DNA of 44,309 bases from Lachnospiraceae bacterium (lineage in GTDB: Bacteria; Bacillota; Clostridia; Lachnospirales; Lachnospiraceae), in assembly GCA_024698345.1 (NCBI GenBank), contig JAILRH010000111.1, positions 1-44,309 on the forward strand. Reading direction: 5' to 3'. Shown here one piece after another: positions 15,789 through 23,161 of this stretch. The translations under genes were made by a program, and so were the position numbers. The notes under the pieces are model-generated. The model was given only the letters and a program-made list of their open reading frames with translations. It was not told the DNA's origin and ran no database searches. Every line of letters begins with the position of its first letter. Position 1 is the stretch's first letter.

Positions 15789-16431
15789 TGGGCAGGATGG
15801 CTATGGATACGGAAGTATATACGATCCTGAAGAATACCTGGAAGACAGATATAAGAAAGAATATGTCAAAGTCGAAGAAAAGATAATCCCAATGGATGAG
15901 TTTGTGTGTGGTGATTTTTCTGATAACGGTATTTGTTCAATTGTGGCAATTACAAGAGTTGCTACTTTCTATGCAAAAAACGGGTATGACAATATTCCAA
16001 AGGATTATAAGAAAAATTTTGAAAAAATAATCAGCATTGCAGAACAAAACGGATATACAGAGAAAAAAGGAACACCATTCTATAAGATAAGAAAAATACT
16101 CAAATGCGTATTTGAAGAATTCGGATATCGAAATACGGTATTAAAAACCAGTTATATCTGGAGTTTTGACACAGAAGTAAAAAGAGAGATAGATGCAGGC
16201 CGACCGGTCATAATGAATATTGCAAGAGGACACTATGTGGATCACTCTATTACAGTTTGCGGTTATGCAATTTTTAGAGAAAAGGATAATGAAAGAACGG
16301 TTCACAGAATGATATGTGTCCATGATGGCTGGAGAGAGAAAATCAGATTTATTGATTATGAAGACTTTGCTTACGATTATTTAAGAGCAGGTATTGGGTC
16401 TTTTAATCTTATTAAAAGAATACAAAAGTGA
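15760..16431 (+). CDS. Papain-like (C39-type) cysteine peptidase-fold protein, 223 aa
   Basis: The frame begins inside the preceding small gene, overlapping it by 29 bp, and has only a weak GAAGGGA upstream, so translation probably depends on coupling. Seen: a NGICSIVAITRVATFYA stretch with Cys in the position of a papain-like nucleophile at the start of the helix, GHYVDHSITVCGYAI with the candidate catalytic His, and CVHDGWRE with the third (Asp) residue. This is the layout of C39-like/peptidase_C39_2 domains. There is no signal peptide or transporter fusion, so it acts in the cytoplasm or is exported otherwise. Whether it is an active protease is uncertain. Confidence 0.65.
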   Translation: MKRFSTKSYSGQDGYGYGSIYDPEEYLEDRYKKEYVKVEEKIIPMDEFVCGDFSDNGICSIVAITRVATFYAKNGYDNIPKDYKKNFEKIISIAEQNGYTEKKGTPFYKIRKILKCVFEEFGYRNTVLKTSYIWSFDTEVKREIDAGRPVIMNIARGHYVDHSITVCGYAIFREKDNERTVHRMICVHDGWREKIRFIDYEDFAYDYLRAGIGSFNLIKRIQK

Positions 16432-16519
16432 TTGCAGAATACTATTAGAGTTATTCTGAAAACTGCTGAAGTTTACGTTTCAAAAATATATGTAGAATGA
16501 GTAAGAAAGTGAGAAAAAA

Positions 16520-17995
16520 ATGATATATTTGAATGATATCAGAGAATTGGCAGAAGATTGTATTAAGATGGGGATTCTGATATGCATTGTTGCTATTATG
16601 TTATATGTTATCGGGTATCTTTTGATCTATAAAAAAATATTAAAAGGTGAAAAGAAATTATCTGTTTTAAAAAGTTGTTACATAGCTGTATTTGTGAGTT
16701 ATATAGTTGGCGTTTTGCTTGTAACTTGTCTTTACAGACATGGAACTTATACAAGAAGAATCATTCCTTTGTTTATGTCCTACAAAGAAGCCTGGATAAA
16801 AGGAGGCATAAACGACTTTCGTAATATATTATTAAATGTTGCCATGTTTATACCGCTTGGAATACTGCTTCCAATTGGTATAAAAAATTTCAGAGTCTGG
16901 TGGAAAACTTATCTTGCAGGTTTTTGTTTTTCATTATTCATTGAATCAATTCAATTTATCTTTGGTATTGGTACAGCGGAAGCTGATGATCTGTTCGGAA
17001 ATACCTTAGGAACGATAATAGGTTTTGGTATTTTTGTAGAAGTATGTTTGGCCTTTAAAATGATATTGAAAAAGGTGGAAAATGAGACTAAGGAAATAAT
17101 TCGATTTGTTATTTTTTCAATACCTGTCTTGGCTACTTTGACAGCAATGGTGGTAGCTTATTCTATTTACATACACCAGGAAATTGGATATAGCAAATAT
17201 GAATGCATTGAAAAGATTGATGCAAAACTGATAAATGCAAAAGCATCCTGTGAATTAAGTGAAAAGTGTGTAGAAATGGATGTTTATAAGGCTCCGATAC
17301 TAAACAGGGATGAGGCATATAATAAAGGAAAAAATATCATTGAAAAACTGGGTGGAAAGGTTGATGAAGGACGCAATGATTATTATGATGAAACGCTCTT
17401 CATGGCTTCAAAAAGTCAGATTTTAGTAAGCGTAGATTATTACGGTGGTGTATATGATATTTATTATCCTCTTGCGGAATTTGACGGAAATCACTATGAC
17501 ATGTGGGACGAAACAGAAGCTTCAAATGATGAAAAAGTGGATGTGACCGGTTATGAAAAAGAAAAGGTTATAGAAGACCTTAAGGAGATAAATGTAGATG
17601 TTCCGGTACAGGCACAGTTTACAAATTCAGGAGATAGAAATTATTATTTTAAAGCAGATTCAATAGTTTTGGACGATAAAATGTTATTTGGAAATATCAG
17701 ATGTGAATATAATGAATACGGAGAAATTCGTTATGTTGAAAATAAACTTGTTGAGACTCATAAAGATAAAAAATACAAAACTATAAGTGAAAAAGAAGCT
17801 TTCAAAAAAATAGAAAATGGCGAGTTTGTATATGATGAGTATGATTATTATAATGATAATTTAGATATAGAAGTTAATTCATCTAAAATTATATATGGAA
17901 TAGATGGCTTGGGCTACTTTCAGCCGGAGTATGAGTTTTATTGCAGGATTAATGGAGAAAATTCGAAAATAGTAATACCGGCAATAGAAAAATAG
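16520..17995 (+). CDS. VanZ-like membrane protein with large extracytoplasmic C-terminal region
   Basis: 491 aa. Seen: about five or six transmembrane helices in residues 1-220. The VanZ core has NILLNVAMFIPLGILLP, ESIQ and ADDLFGNTLGTIIG, the conserved pattern of that family. After the last helix (about 192-215) comes a roughly 275-aa hydrophilic region with an internal repeat-like ISEKEAFKKIENGEF and a final Tyr-rich strand set, similar in style to PepSY/YycI-type extracytoplasmic domains (inference). VanZ homologues give low-level glycopeptide tolerance or have unknown envelope roles. The ribosome site is poor (GTGAG). The gene is separate from its upstream neighbour by 88 nt. Confidence 0.75.
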   Translation: MIYLNDIRELAEDCIKMGILICIVAIMLYVIGYLLIYKKILKGEKKLSVLKSCYIAVFVSYIVGVLLVTCLYRHGTYTRRIIPLFMSYKEAWIKGGINDFRNILLNVAMFIPLGILLPIGIKNFRVWWKTYLAGFCFSLFIESIQFIFGIGTAEADDLFGNTLGTIIGFGIFVEVCLAFKMILKKVENETKEIIRFVIFSIPVLATLTAMVVAYSIYIHQEIGYSKYECIEKIDAKLINAKASCELSEKCVEMDVYKAPILNRDEAYNKGKNIIEKLGGKVDEGRNDYYDETLFMASKSQILVSVDYYGGVYDIYYPLAEFDGNHYDMWDETEASNDEKVDVTGYEKEKVIEDLKEINVDVPVQAQFTNSGDRNYYFKADSIVLDDKMLFGNIRCEYNEYGEIRYVENKLVETHKDKKYKTISEKEAFKKIENGEFVYDEYDYYNDNLDIEVNSSKIIYGIDGLGYFQPEYEFYCRINGENSKIVIPAIEK

Positions 17996-18028
17996 CGCAT
18001 TTTGCAGCAAGAACGCTGAGGCGTTCTT
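17995..18028 (+). repeat. Dispersed intergenic hairpin element, copy 1
   Basis: GCGCATTTTGCA (17995-18006) is followed by AAGAACGC-TGAG-GCGTTCTT (18009-18028, 8-bp perfect stem). The AGCAAGAACGCTGAGGCGTT core is repeated at 20322-20341, and the GCGCATTTTGCA arm occurs as an exact reverse complement at 25937-25948. Confidence 0.65.
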
Positions 18029-18038
18029 GAAATCAAAT

Positions 18039-18086
18039 AAAGGTTGCAATTATTCATCTGAAAATAGAAGAGTAATTGCAACCTTT
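18039..18086. terminator. Bidirectional terminator between VanZ-like gene and RHH gene
   Basis: A perfect 14-bp inverted repeat (AAAGGTTGCAATTA / TAATTGCAACCTTT) with a 20-nt loop lies between convergent genes, 4 nt from the RHH stop codon on the minus strand. Confidence 0.7.
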
Positions 18087-18090
18087 GCTA

Positions 18091-18393
<303 letters not shown>

Positions 18394-18422
18394 TAAATCA
18401 CACCTTTTTTTATTTCTCAAGA

Positions 18423-18474
18423 ATGCTTCTAATAAATGCTTCTAATAAATGCTTTTAATAAATGCTTTTAATAA
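18423..18474. repeat. 13-bp tandem repeat (x4) at the SPFH stop codon
   Basis: Units ATGCTTCTAATAA (18423-18435, 18436-18448) and ATGCTTTTAATAA (18449-18461, 18462-18474) are followed by a partial ATGCTTC. On the minus strand the array starts within the last codons of the SPFH gene, supplies its TAA stop, and forms most of the spacer before the RHH ribosome site. Confidence 0.92.
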
Positions 18475-19523
18475 ATGCTTCCGCTGTTAACAATAGGTTG
18501 AGCATCCTTGTTTCCGCATAATACTACAAGCAGATTGCTAACCATTGCAGCCTTTCTCTCCTCATCAAGAACAACCACTTCATCTTCATTTAGTTGGTCA
18601 ATGGCCATCTCAACCATGCTCACTGCACCTTCAACAATCTTTTGTCTTGCGGCAATTATAGCAGTAGCCTGCTGTCTCTGTAACATGGCAGCGGCAATTT
18701 CTTCAGCATATGAAAGATGAGTAATTTTAACATCCATAATTTCTATTCCTGCATCAACAACTTTTTCCTGGAGTTCTGCCTGCATACTCTCCGCAATCTT
18801 CTGACTGCTGCCTCTTAAAGATTCCTCTGTTCCGGCCTCATCTTCATCCATTACATCATAAGGATAGAGTTTGGCGATATTTCTTATTGTTGAGTCGCTC
18901 TGAATAGAGAGATAAGTCATATAATTATCAACATTAAGAACTGCCTTTGTAGGATCTACAACTTTCCAAATTACAACCGCACCAATAATAATTGGGTTTC
19001 CTAATACATCGTTTACTTTCTGTTTCTCATTGTGCAAAGTCATAATTTTTGTTGAAACTTTCTTGCTAGGCATTGCTACGTTAACTGAGCTGGTTCCGTT
19101 AGGGTTATTCTGTAAAAGGATGGAAGCGCCTGTTCCGTTAGGATTAGAAAGTCCTGTTTCTTTGGTTGGATTAACGGCAATACAAAATGGATTAGTATGA
19201 TAAAATCCGGATTCCTTTATTGTACCGTAATACTTACCAAAAAGTGTGAGAACTAATGCTTCGTTAGGCTTGATAATGTGAAAACCACAAGAGTAAATAA
19301 TTGCATATGTAAGTAGTGCAATAAAAGCGATTAGTCCTGCAATCCCCAGTCCTGTATGGAGAGAACTTGCATGCTCATCTCCGTATAGAGAACAAAAAAT
19401 GAATCCTATAAAAAGTGCTACTGAAAACGCATACTGGAAAAGGTTGAAAAATAGCAGTGCCATGCCGTTTGCGTTTCTAATTTCCTTCTCAATAATATCA
19501 TTGTTATTTTTTTCTTTACTCAT
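18468..19523 (-). CDS. SPFH/band-7 domain membrane protein, 351 aa
   Basis: Minus strand, GGAGG 7 nt before ATG. Seen: a short cytoplasmic N terminus, two transmembrane helices (about 21-46 and 57-80), then an SPFH/PHB domain (about 85-320) beginning [19 protein letters not shown], with the family-typical [40 protein letters not shown] helix. The middle carries an unusual Asn/Gly/Ser insert ([18 protein letters not shown]). Band-7 proteins oligomerise and organise membrane microdomains or control membrane proteases. It is first gene of a two-gene operon with the RHH regulator, from a near-consensus promoter overlaid by repeated operators. The partner or client is unknown. Confidence 0.9.
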   Translation of the reverse strand: MSKEKNNNDIIEKEIRNANGMALLFFNLFQYAFSVALFIGFIFCSLYGDEHASSLHTGLGIAGLIAFIALLTYAIIYSCGFHIIKPNEALVLTLFGKYYGTIKESGFYHTNPFCIAVNPTKETGLSNPNGTGASILLQNNPNGTSSVNVAMPSKKVSTKIMTLHNEKQKVNDVLGNPIIIGAVVIWKVVDPTKAVLNVDNYMTYLSIQSDSTIRNIAKLYPYDVMDEDEAGTEESLRGSSQKIAESMQAELQEKVVDAGIEIMDVKITHLSYAEEIAAAMLQRQQATAIIAARQKIVEGAVSMVEMAIDQLNEDEVVVLDEERKAAMVSNLLVVLCGNKDAQPIVNSGSIY

Positions 19524-19540
19524 AGTAAAACCTCCTTTTG

Positions 19541-19570
19541 TGATATCATTATGATATCACTATAATATCT
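19541..19570. promoter_or_regulatory. Triple TGATATCA operator with 11-bp periodicity
   Basis: TGATATCA (19541-19548), TGATATCA (19552-19559) and a degenerate TAATATCT (19563-19570) start exactly 11 bp apart. Each perfect box is an 8-bp palindrome. They run from the -10 hexamer to about +11 of the SPFH promoter, a classic repressor position. The architecture resembles tandem 8-bp palindromic boxes bound by RHH proteins such as MetJ. Confidence 0.7.
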
Positions 19571-19587
19571 ATTTGCAAAAATGTCAA
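19559..19587 (-). promoter_or_regulatory. SigA promoter of the SPFH-RHH operon
   Basis: Minus strand: TTGACA (complement of 19582-19587), 17-bp spacer, TATAGT (complement of 19559-19564). The predicted start is about 19552, inside the operator array. Confidence 0.75.
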
Positions 19588-19617
19588 TGATCGGTGTCAA
19601 AGAAAAAAATAATGTGT

Positions 19618-19623
19618 TATAAT
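19618..19623 (+). promoter_or_regulatory. -10 element for the HAD hydrolase gene
   Basis: Perfect TATAAT 32 nt before the ATG; the -35 position (TGTCAA, 19595-19600) is poor. It is divergent from the SPFH promoter across about 130 bp, so both may feel the same operator region. Confidence 0.45.
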
Positions 19624-19655
19624 CGAGTCTGGAATAAATTGCAAAAGGAGAATGT

Positions 19656-20321
19656 ATGAGGGCAGTAATTTTTGATATGGATGGCGTGATATTTGACTCG
19701 GAAAGAGCGTATATTGAGTGTTGGAAACCTATCGAAAAAGAATTTGGTATTCTCGATTTAGAGGATACAATGTTCAAATGTATAGGGGTAAACTCCAATA
19801 TGACAAAAAAGATTTTTACAGAAAAATACGGAGCTGATTTTCCTCTTGAAAAATATCAGCAGATGGCATCTGTTTCTATGAGAAATCTTGTAGACAGTGG
19901 TAAGCTGCCAAAGAAAAAAGGAATTGATGAATTGCTTGAATTTTTAAAGACTAAAAGAATACCTATGGCGGTTGCTTCTTCAACAAAGAGTGAAACAGTT
20001 AAAAGAGAACTGAAGATGGCCGGAATATTAGAGTATTTTGATGTGATTGTAGGCGGAGACATGGTCGAAAAGAGTAAACCGGAGCCGGATATTTTTTTGG
20101 AGGCAGCAGAGCAACTTGGAGCACAACCGGGAGAGTGTACGGTAATAGAAGATTCACATAACGGTATAAGAGCTGCATACGCAGCAGGAATGACTGCGAT
20201 AATGGTTCCTGATTTACTTGAACCAAATGACGAAATGAGAGAGAAGGCAACTTGTATTTTCGAGTCATTGGTTGAAGTTAGAAAGTATCTCCTTCTCAGT
20301 TATAAGCCTCCGACGGATTGA
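19656..20321 (+). CDS. HAD-IA hydrolase, beta-phosphoglucomutase/phosphatase-like
   Basis: 221 aa, AAAGGAG 5 nt before ATG. Seen: the nucleophile motif FDMDGVIFDSE at residues 6-16 (Asp8, Asp10), a four-helix cap (about 18-85), motif II AVASSTKS, motif III Lys in KSKPEPDIFLEAA, and motif IV VIEDSHNGIRAAYAAGM. This is the complete set for the beta-PGM/phosphoglycolate-phosphatase type. The KPEPDIFL and EDSHNGIRA signatures favour a sugar-phosphate mutase or phosphatase, but the substrate is not evident. Divergent from the SPFH operon. Confidence 0.88.
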   Translation: MRAVIFDMDGVIFDSERAYIECWKPIEKEFGILDLEDTMFKCIGVNSNMTKKIFTEKYGADFPLEKYQQMASVSMRNLVDSGKLPKKKGIDELLEFLKTKRIPMAVASSTKSETVKRELKMAGILEYFDVIVGGDMVEKSKPEPDIFLEAAEQLGAQPGECTVIEDSHNGIRAAYAAGMTAIMVPDLLEPNDEMREKATCIFESLVEVRKYLLLSYKPPTD

Positions 20322-20346
20322 AGCAAGAACGCTGAGGCGTTATTGA
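20322..20346 (+). repeat. Dispersed intergenic hairpin element, copy 2
   Basis: AGCAAGAACGCTGAGGCGTT repeats the core of the 18007-18026 element, starting right after the HAD stop codon. Here the stem is AACGC-TGAG-GCGTT, and one C-to-A change interrupts its lower part. Confidence 0.6.
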
Positions 20347-20390
20347 ATTATTAAAAAATGTAAAGAATATAATTTTTGAGGAATAAGAAA

Positions 20391-21056
20391 ATGAAAAAGA
20401 TGTATTGTATATTGCTTGTTGGATGCCTGGCATTCAGCACCCTTACAGGATGCGGGAACACTTCAACAGTAGATAAGTTAATAGAAGAAAAGAAGGTTGA
20501 AAATAATACCGGCGATAATAAAAAATCAGATAAAGATGATACAGATGACAAGACAAGTACAGATAATAAGTCAAATGAGGATGGCAATTCAGATACAGAT
20601 GACAAGACAGGTACAGATAATACAATGGATGGACAGCAGGATGCGGGTTTATCTGAAGAAGGAGATTCTGAAAATAATGATGGCAAACTGAGTGAAGATG
20701 AGATGAATGATTCTAATAATTCTGAAATGATAGATTTGACAAAACTCAGCAGTTCCATGGTGTACGGTCAGGTATATGATATGATGGGAAGTCCTGACAA
20801 GTATCTTGGAAAAAAGGTCAGAATGGAAGGAACATTTTCGATATTTGAGGGAACAAAGAAAAATTATTATGCCTGCGTTGTTGCCGATGCAACCGCATGT
20901 TGCCAGCAGGGAATTGAATTTGAATTGGCGGGAGATTACAAATATCCTGATGATTACCCTGAACTTGGAGAGGATATTACCGTAGTGGGAATATTTAATA
21001 CATATGTTGAGGACGGTGCTAATTATTTCTTCCTTGATAAAGCAAAATTTGAATAG
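20391..21056 (+). CDS. Lipoprotein with acidic linker and OB-fold-like C-terminal domain
   Basis: The start is taken at ATG 20391 (GAGG 9 nt upstream). 221 aa. Seen: lipoprotein signal with lipobox LTGC (Cys21), so membrane-anchored on the outside; a low-complexity linker (about 35-115) of Asp/Thr/Asn/Lys with a duplicated TDDKT-TDN unit; then a globular domain (about 122-221) beginning YGQVYDMMGSPDKYLGKKVRMEG and containing YYACVVADATACCQQGIEFEL, a cysteine pair set in an OB-fold-like beta pattern. I recognise this as a recurrent Firmicutes lipoprotein domain but know no function. The CC pair could bind metal (inference). Confidence 0.75.
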   Translation: MKKMYCILLVGCLAFSTLTGCGNTSTVDKLIEEKKVENNTGDNKKSDKDDTDDKTSTDNKSNEDGNSDTDDKTGTDNTMDGQQDAGLSEEGDSENNDGKLSEDEMNDSNNSEMIDLTKLSSSMVYGQVYDMMGSPDKYLGKKVRMEGTFSIFEGTKKNYYACVVADATACCQQGIEFELAGDYKYPDDYPELGEDITVVGIFNTYVEDGANYFFLDKAKFE

Positions 21057-21142
21057 AAATTAAATAAATCAAATAGAAAATAACAATTTGGCGTATAAAA
21101 TATATGGCAAGAAATAAATAAAAAGCAGAATGGAGAAATCAA

Positions 21143-22087
21143 ATGGAGAATATAAGCGGTGTAAAGAAAAGTGCGTTGGAACTGATTGGTGAAACACCTA
21201 TTTTGGAATTGGGAAGATACTCAAAAGATGCAGGAGTTCAAAATGTAAATATTTATGCAAAATTAGAATATCTGAATCCTGCAGGATCGACAAAGGACAG
21301 AGTTGCACTTGAAATGATAGAGGATGCAGAAAACAAAGGTCTTATTAAACCTGGAGCAACAATTATTGAACCAACCAGTGGTAATACAGGTATAGGGCTT
21401 GCTGCAGTTGCAGCTGCAAAAGGATACAGAGCAATTCTGACATTGCCTGAAACAATGAGCGAAGAGAGAAGAACACTTCTTAAAGCTTATGGAGCAGAGA
21501 TAGTACTCACAGAAGGCGCAAAAGGAATGACAGGGGCCATTGAAAAGGCAGAGCAACTCAAAAATGAAATAGAGGGATCCGTAATATTGGGTCAGTTTGT
21601 AAATCCTGCAAATCCTGCAATTCACAGAAAGACAACAGGACCTGAGATCTACAGACAGATGGAAGGTAAGGTAGATATTTTTGTTGCCGGAGTGGGAACC
21701 GGAGGAACAATTACCGGAGTCGGACAGTATCTAAAAGAGCAGAACCCGGAGATCAAAGTGGTTGCTGTTGAACCGTCTACAAGTCCTGTTTTATCAAAAG
21801 GAGAGGCGGGACCTCATGCTATTCAGGGAATTGGAGCAGGATTTATTCCTGATACTTTGGATATAAATGTATATGATGAAGTGATTGCAATAGAAAACGA
21901 TGACGCTTTTGTTGAAGGAAGAAGATTTGCACATTCGGAGGGAATATTGGTTGGAATATCTTCAGGTGCCGCACTTAAAGCTGCAACAATACTTGCATCA
22001 CGTGAAGAAAACAAAGGAAAGAACATTGTGGTATTACTTCCGGATTCCGGAGACAGATATCTTTCAACACCATTATTCAAAGCCTGA
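21143..22087 (+). CDS. cysK: Cysteine synthase (O-acetylserine sulfhydrylase)
   Basis: 314 aa, the usual length. PLP enzyme that makes cysteine from O-acetylserine and sulfide in the cytoplasm. Seen: NPAGSTKDR with the PLP lysine at Lys51, the substrate loop [11 protein letters not shown], the phosphate-binding glycine loop [10 protein letters not shown], and the C-terminal GISSGAA(L)KAA with PDSGDRYLS. CysK is favoured over cystathionine beta-synthase because there is no CBS or haem domain. Start supported by TGGAGA about 7 nt upstream. Only 86 nt separate it from the lipoprotein gene; I see no T-box or SAM riboswitch there. Confidence 0.95.
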   Translation: MENISGVKKSALELIGETPILELGRYSKDAGVQNVNIYAKLEYLNPAGSTKDRVALEMIEDAENKGLIKPGATIIEPTSGNTGIGLAAVAAAKGYRAILTLPETMSEERRTLLKAYGAEIVLTEGAKGMTGAIEKAEQLKNEIEGSVILGQFVNPANPAIHRKTTGPEIYRQMEGKVDIFVAGVGTGGTITGVGQYLKEQNPEIKVVAVEPSTSPVLSKGEAGPHAIQGIGAGFIPDTLDINVYDEVIAIENDDAFVEGRRFAHSEGILVGISSGAALKAATILASREENKGKNIVVLLPDSGDRYLSTPLFKA

Positions 22088-22090
22088 TAA

Positions 22091-22120
22091 TTGTTTCAAA
22101 AAGTATACATTGTGAAACAA
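22091..22120. repeat. 30-bp palindrome, copy 1 (TTTCA-N14-TGAAA type)
   Basis: TTGTTTCA / TGAAACAA arms (8 bp perfect) around a 14-nt, largely self-complementary centre with GTATAC. It lies 3 nt after cysK. Bases 22108-22124 recur as an exact 17-bp inverted copy at 22641-22657. Confidence 0.7.
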
Positions 22121-22206
22121 GCATACGTTGCTTTCAAAATAACCGTTTCGCATAATAGGAATGTTTTTTTAAAAAATTGAGTCATTACTTAAAGGACTAT
22201 TTTCAA

Positions 22207-22537
22207 AAGCAAGGTAGGGAATTTTGGTGCAAAAGTTATATCCGACAACCCATGTGAAGAAAATTCAAAATGGGATGTAAGGAATTTCCGACAGAAAAGT
22301 TATGCCTGGCAACCCATGTGAAGAAAATTCAAAATGGGATGTAAGGAATTTCCGAGGAAAAAGTTAGGGCTGACAACCCATATGAAGAAAATCCCAAAAG
22401 GGATGTAAGGAATTTCCGAGGAAAAAGTTATGCCTGGCAACCCATGTGAAGAAAATTCAAAATGGGATGTAAGGAATTTCCGACAGAAAAGTTGTGCCTG
22501 ACAACCCATATGAAAAAAATCCCAAAAGGGATGTAAG
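22207..22537. repeat. 64-bp tandem repeat array, four full and two partial copies
   Basis: CAACCCAT recurs at 22246, 22310, 22374, 22438 and 22502, exactly 64 bp apart. Each unit runs CAACCCATRTGAAGAAAAT, then a hairpin segment, GGGATGTAAGGAATTTCCGA and AAAAGTT. Two variants exist: A (ATTCAAAATGGGATG, units 1, 2 and 4) and B (ATCCCAAAAGGGATG, units 3 and 5). A partial unit precedes (22207-22245) and the fifth breaks off near 22537. Confidence 0.92.
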
Positions 22538-22643
22538 CATAATGAAATCAAGTTTAATAAGCGTACATCCCCCAAATGAATTTTGCCAAAAGGGATATAT
22601 AATGTAGAAATCCTTAGGTGTAACTAAAAATTAGATTATGTGC

Positions 22644-22673
22644 TTGTTTCACAATGTATTCATTTTGAAATGA
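22644..22673. repeat. 30-bp palindrome, copy 2, inverted relative to copy 1
   Basis: TTGTTTCA-N14-TGAAATGA. With copy 1 it brackets the 64-bp array, giving a 583-bp segment (22091-22673) with terminal inverted similarity. Confidence 0.65.
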
Positions 22674-22712
22674 CCGTTCGAGGGGCAAGTGAACCGTTTG
22701 AACGGTAGAGTG

Positions 22713-22741
22713 TTGAAGATATGAAGAGGTCATTATAGAAT
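22713..22741 (+). promoter_or_regulatory. Promoter of the small RNA candidate
   Basis: TTGAAG (22713-22718), 17-bp spacer, TAGAAT (22736-22741). Predicted start about 22748. A perfect dyad ACCGTT-TG-AACGGT (22693-22706) lies just upstream. Confidence 0.5.
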
Positions 22742-22747
22742 ATAGGT

Positions 22748-22930
22748 ACAGAGAAGGAAATAATGTATTGTTCCTAATTTGCTAGGGGTGGCAGTTAGGA
22801 AGTACGGACTAATTTTTTAGCGGCTGTGGGGTTGCCGTGATTGAAATTAGTAAAAGGTTTTACAAGAAGGTAATAGTTGTAGTTGGGGGATAAACGCAAC
22901 GGAGAAGGGCACTCGGCAGAGTGCTTTTTT
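22748..22930 (+). ncRNA. Free-standing structured small RNA candidate, about 183 nt
   Basis: This segment has no coding frame but has a promoter at one end and a clear intrinsic terminator at the other. It shows two nested stems. One is TCCTAA..TGC / GCA..TTAGGA within about 22772-22802. The other is ACTAATTT / AAATTAGT, with inner CGGC / GCCG, within about 22807-22856. It is locally richer in G than its surroundings (TGGGGTTGCC, GTTGGGGG). I do not recognise the family with confidence; the 6S and raiA RNA families are worth testing by covariance search. It is not a c-di-GMP riboswitch that I can recognise. Confidence 0.55.
22909..22930 (+). terminator. Rho-independent terminator of the small RNA
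   Basis: GCACTC-GGCA-GAGTGC stem-loop followed immediately by TTTTTT. Confidence 0.92.
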
Positions 22931-22954
22931 CGTATACAAAAATATTATTTTAAA

Positions 22955-22983
22955 TTGAAAATAAAAGTCTTATTTGATACAAT
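22955..22983 (+). promoter_or_regulatory. SigA promoter of the c-di-GMP signalling gene
   Basis: TTGAAA (22955-22960), 17-bp spacer, TACAAT (22978-22983). The leader of about 170 nt opens with a hairpin, CACGTC-agattag-GACGTG (22997-23015), followed by an AT-only stretch of AATACTATTAATAATATT-like repeats at about 23042-23093. Confidence 0.65.
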
Positions 22984-23161
22984 TTATATATGGGTGCACG
23001 TCAGATTAGGACGTGTTATTAGAGCGGATTATTTACAGTGATATTAATAATACTAATTAATAATACTATTAATAATATTAACAATAATATCATGTTATGT
23101 TGTCTTCTTTTTTGAAAGGGAATGAAAGTCATTGATTTTAGAAAAAAGCGGGGATTTTTAT

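Noticed and set aside
21057-21142. T-box or SAM riboswitch before cysK
   Set aside because: The gap is only 86 nt of A-rich sequence without specifier stem or anti-terminator.
22207-22537. CRISPR array
   Set aside because: Units are contiguous 64-bp repeats with no unique spacers and there are no cas genes.
22300-22575. 91-aa minus-strand frame across the 64-bp array
   Set aside because: The repeat step is 64 bp, so each unit is read in a different frame. Openness comes from the unit lacking stops on that strand, not from coding.
22931-23161. c-di-GMP riboswitch before the c-di-GMP gene
   Set aside because: The leader has one 6-bp hairpin and AT-only sequence; no conserved GEMM-type core could be recognised.
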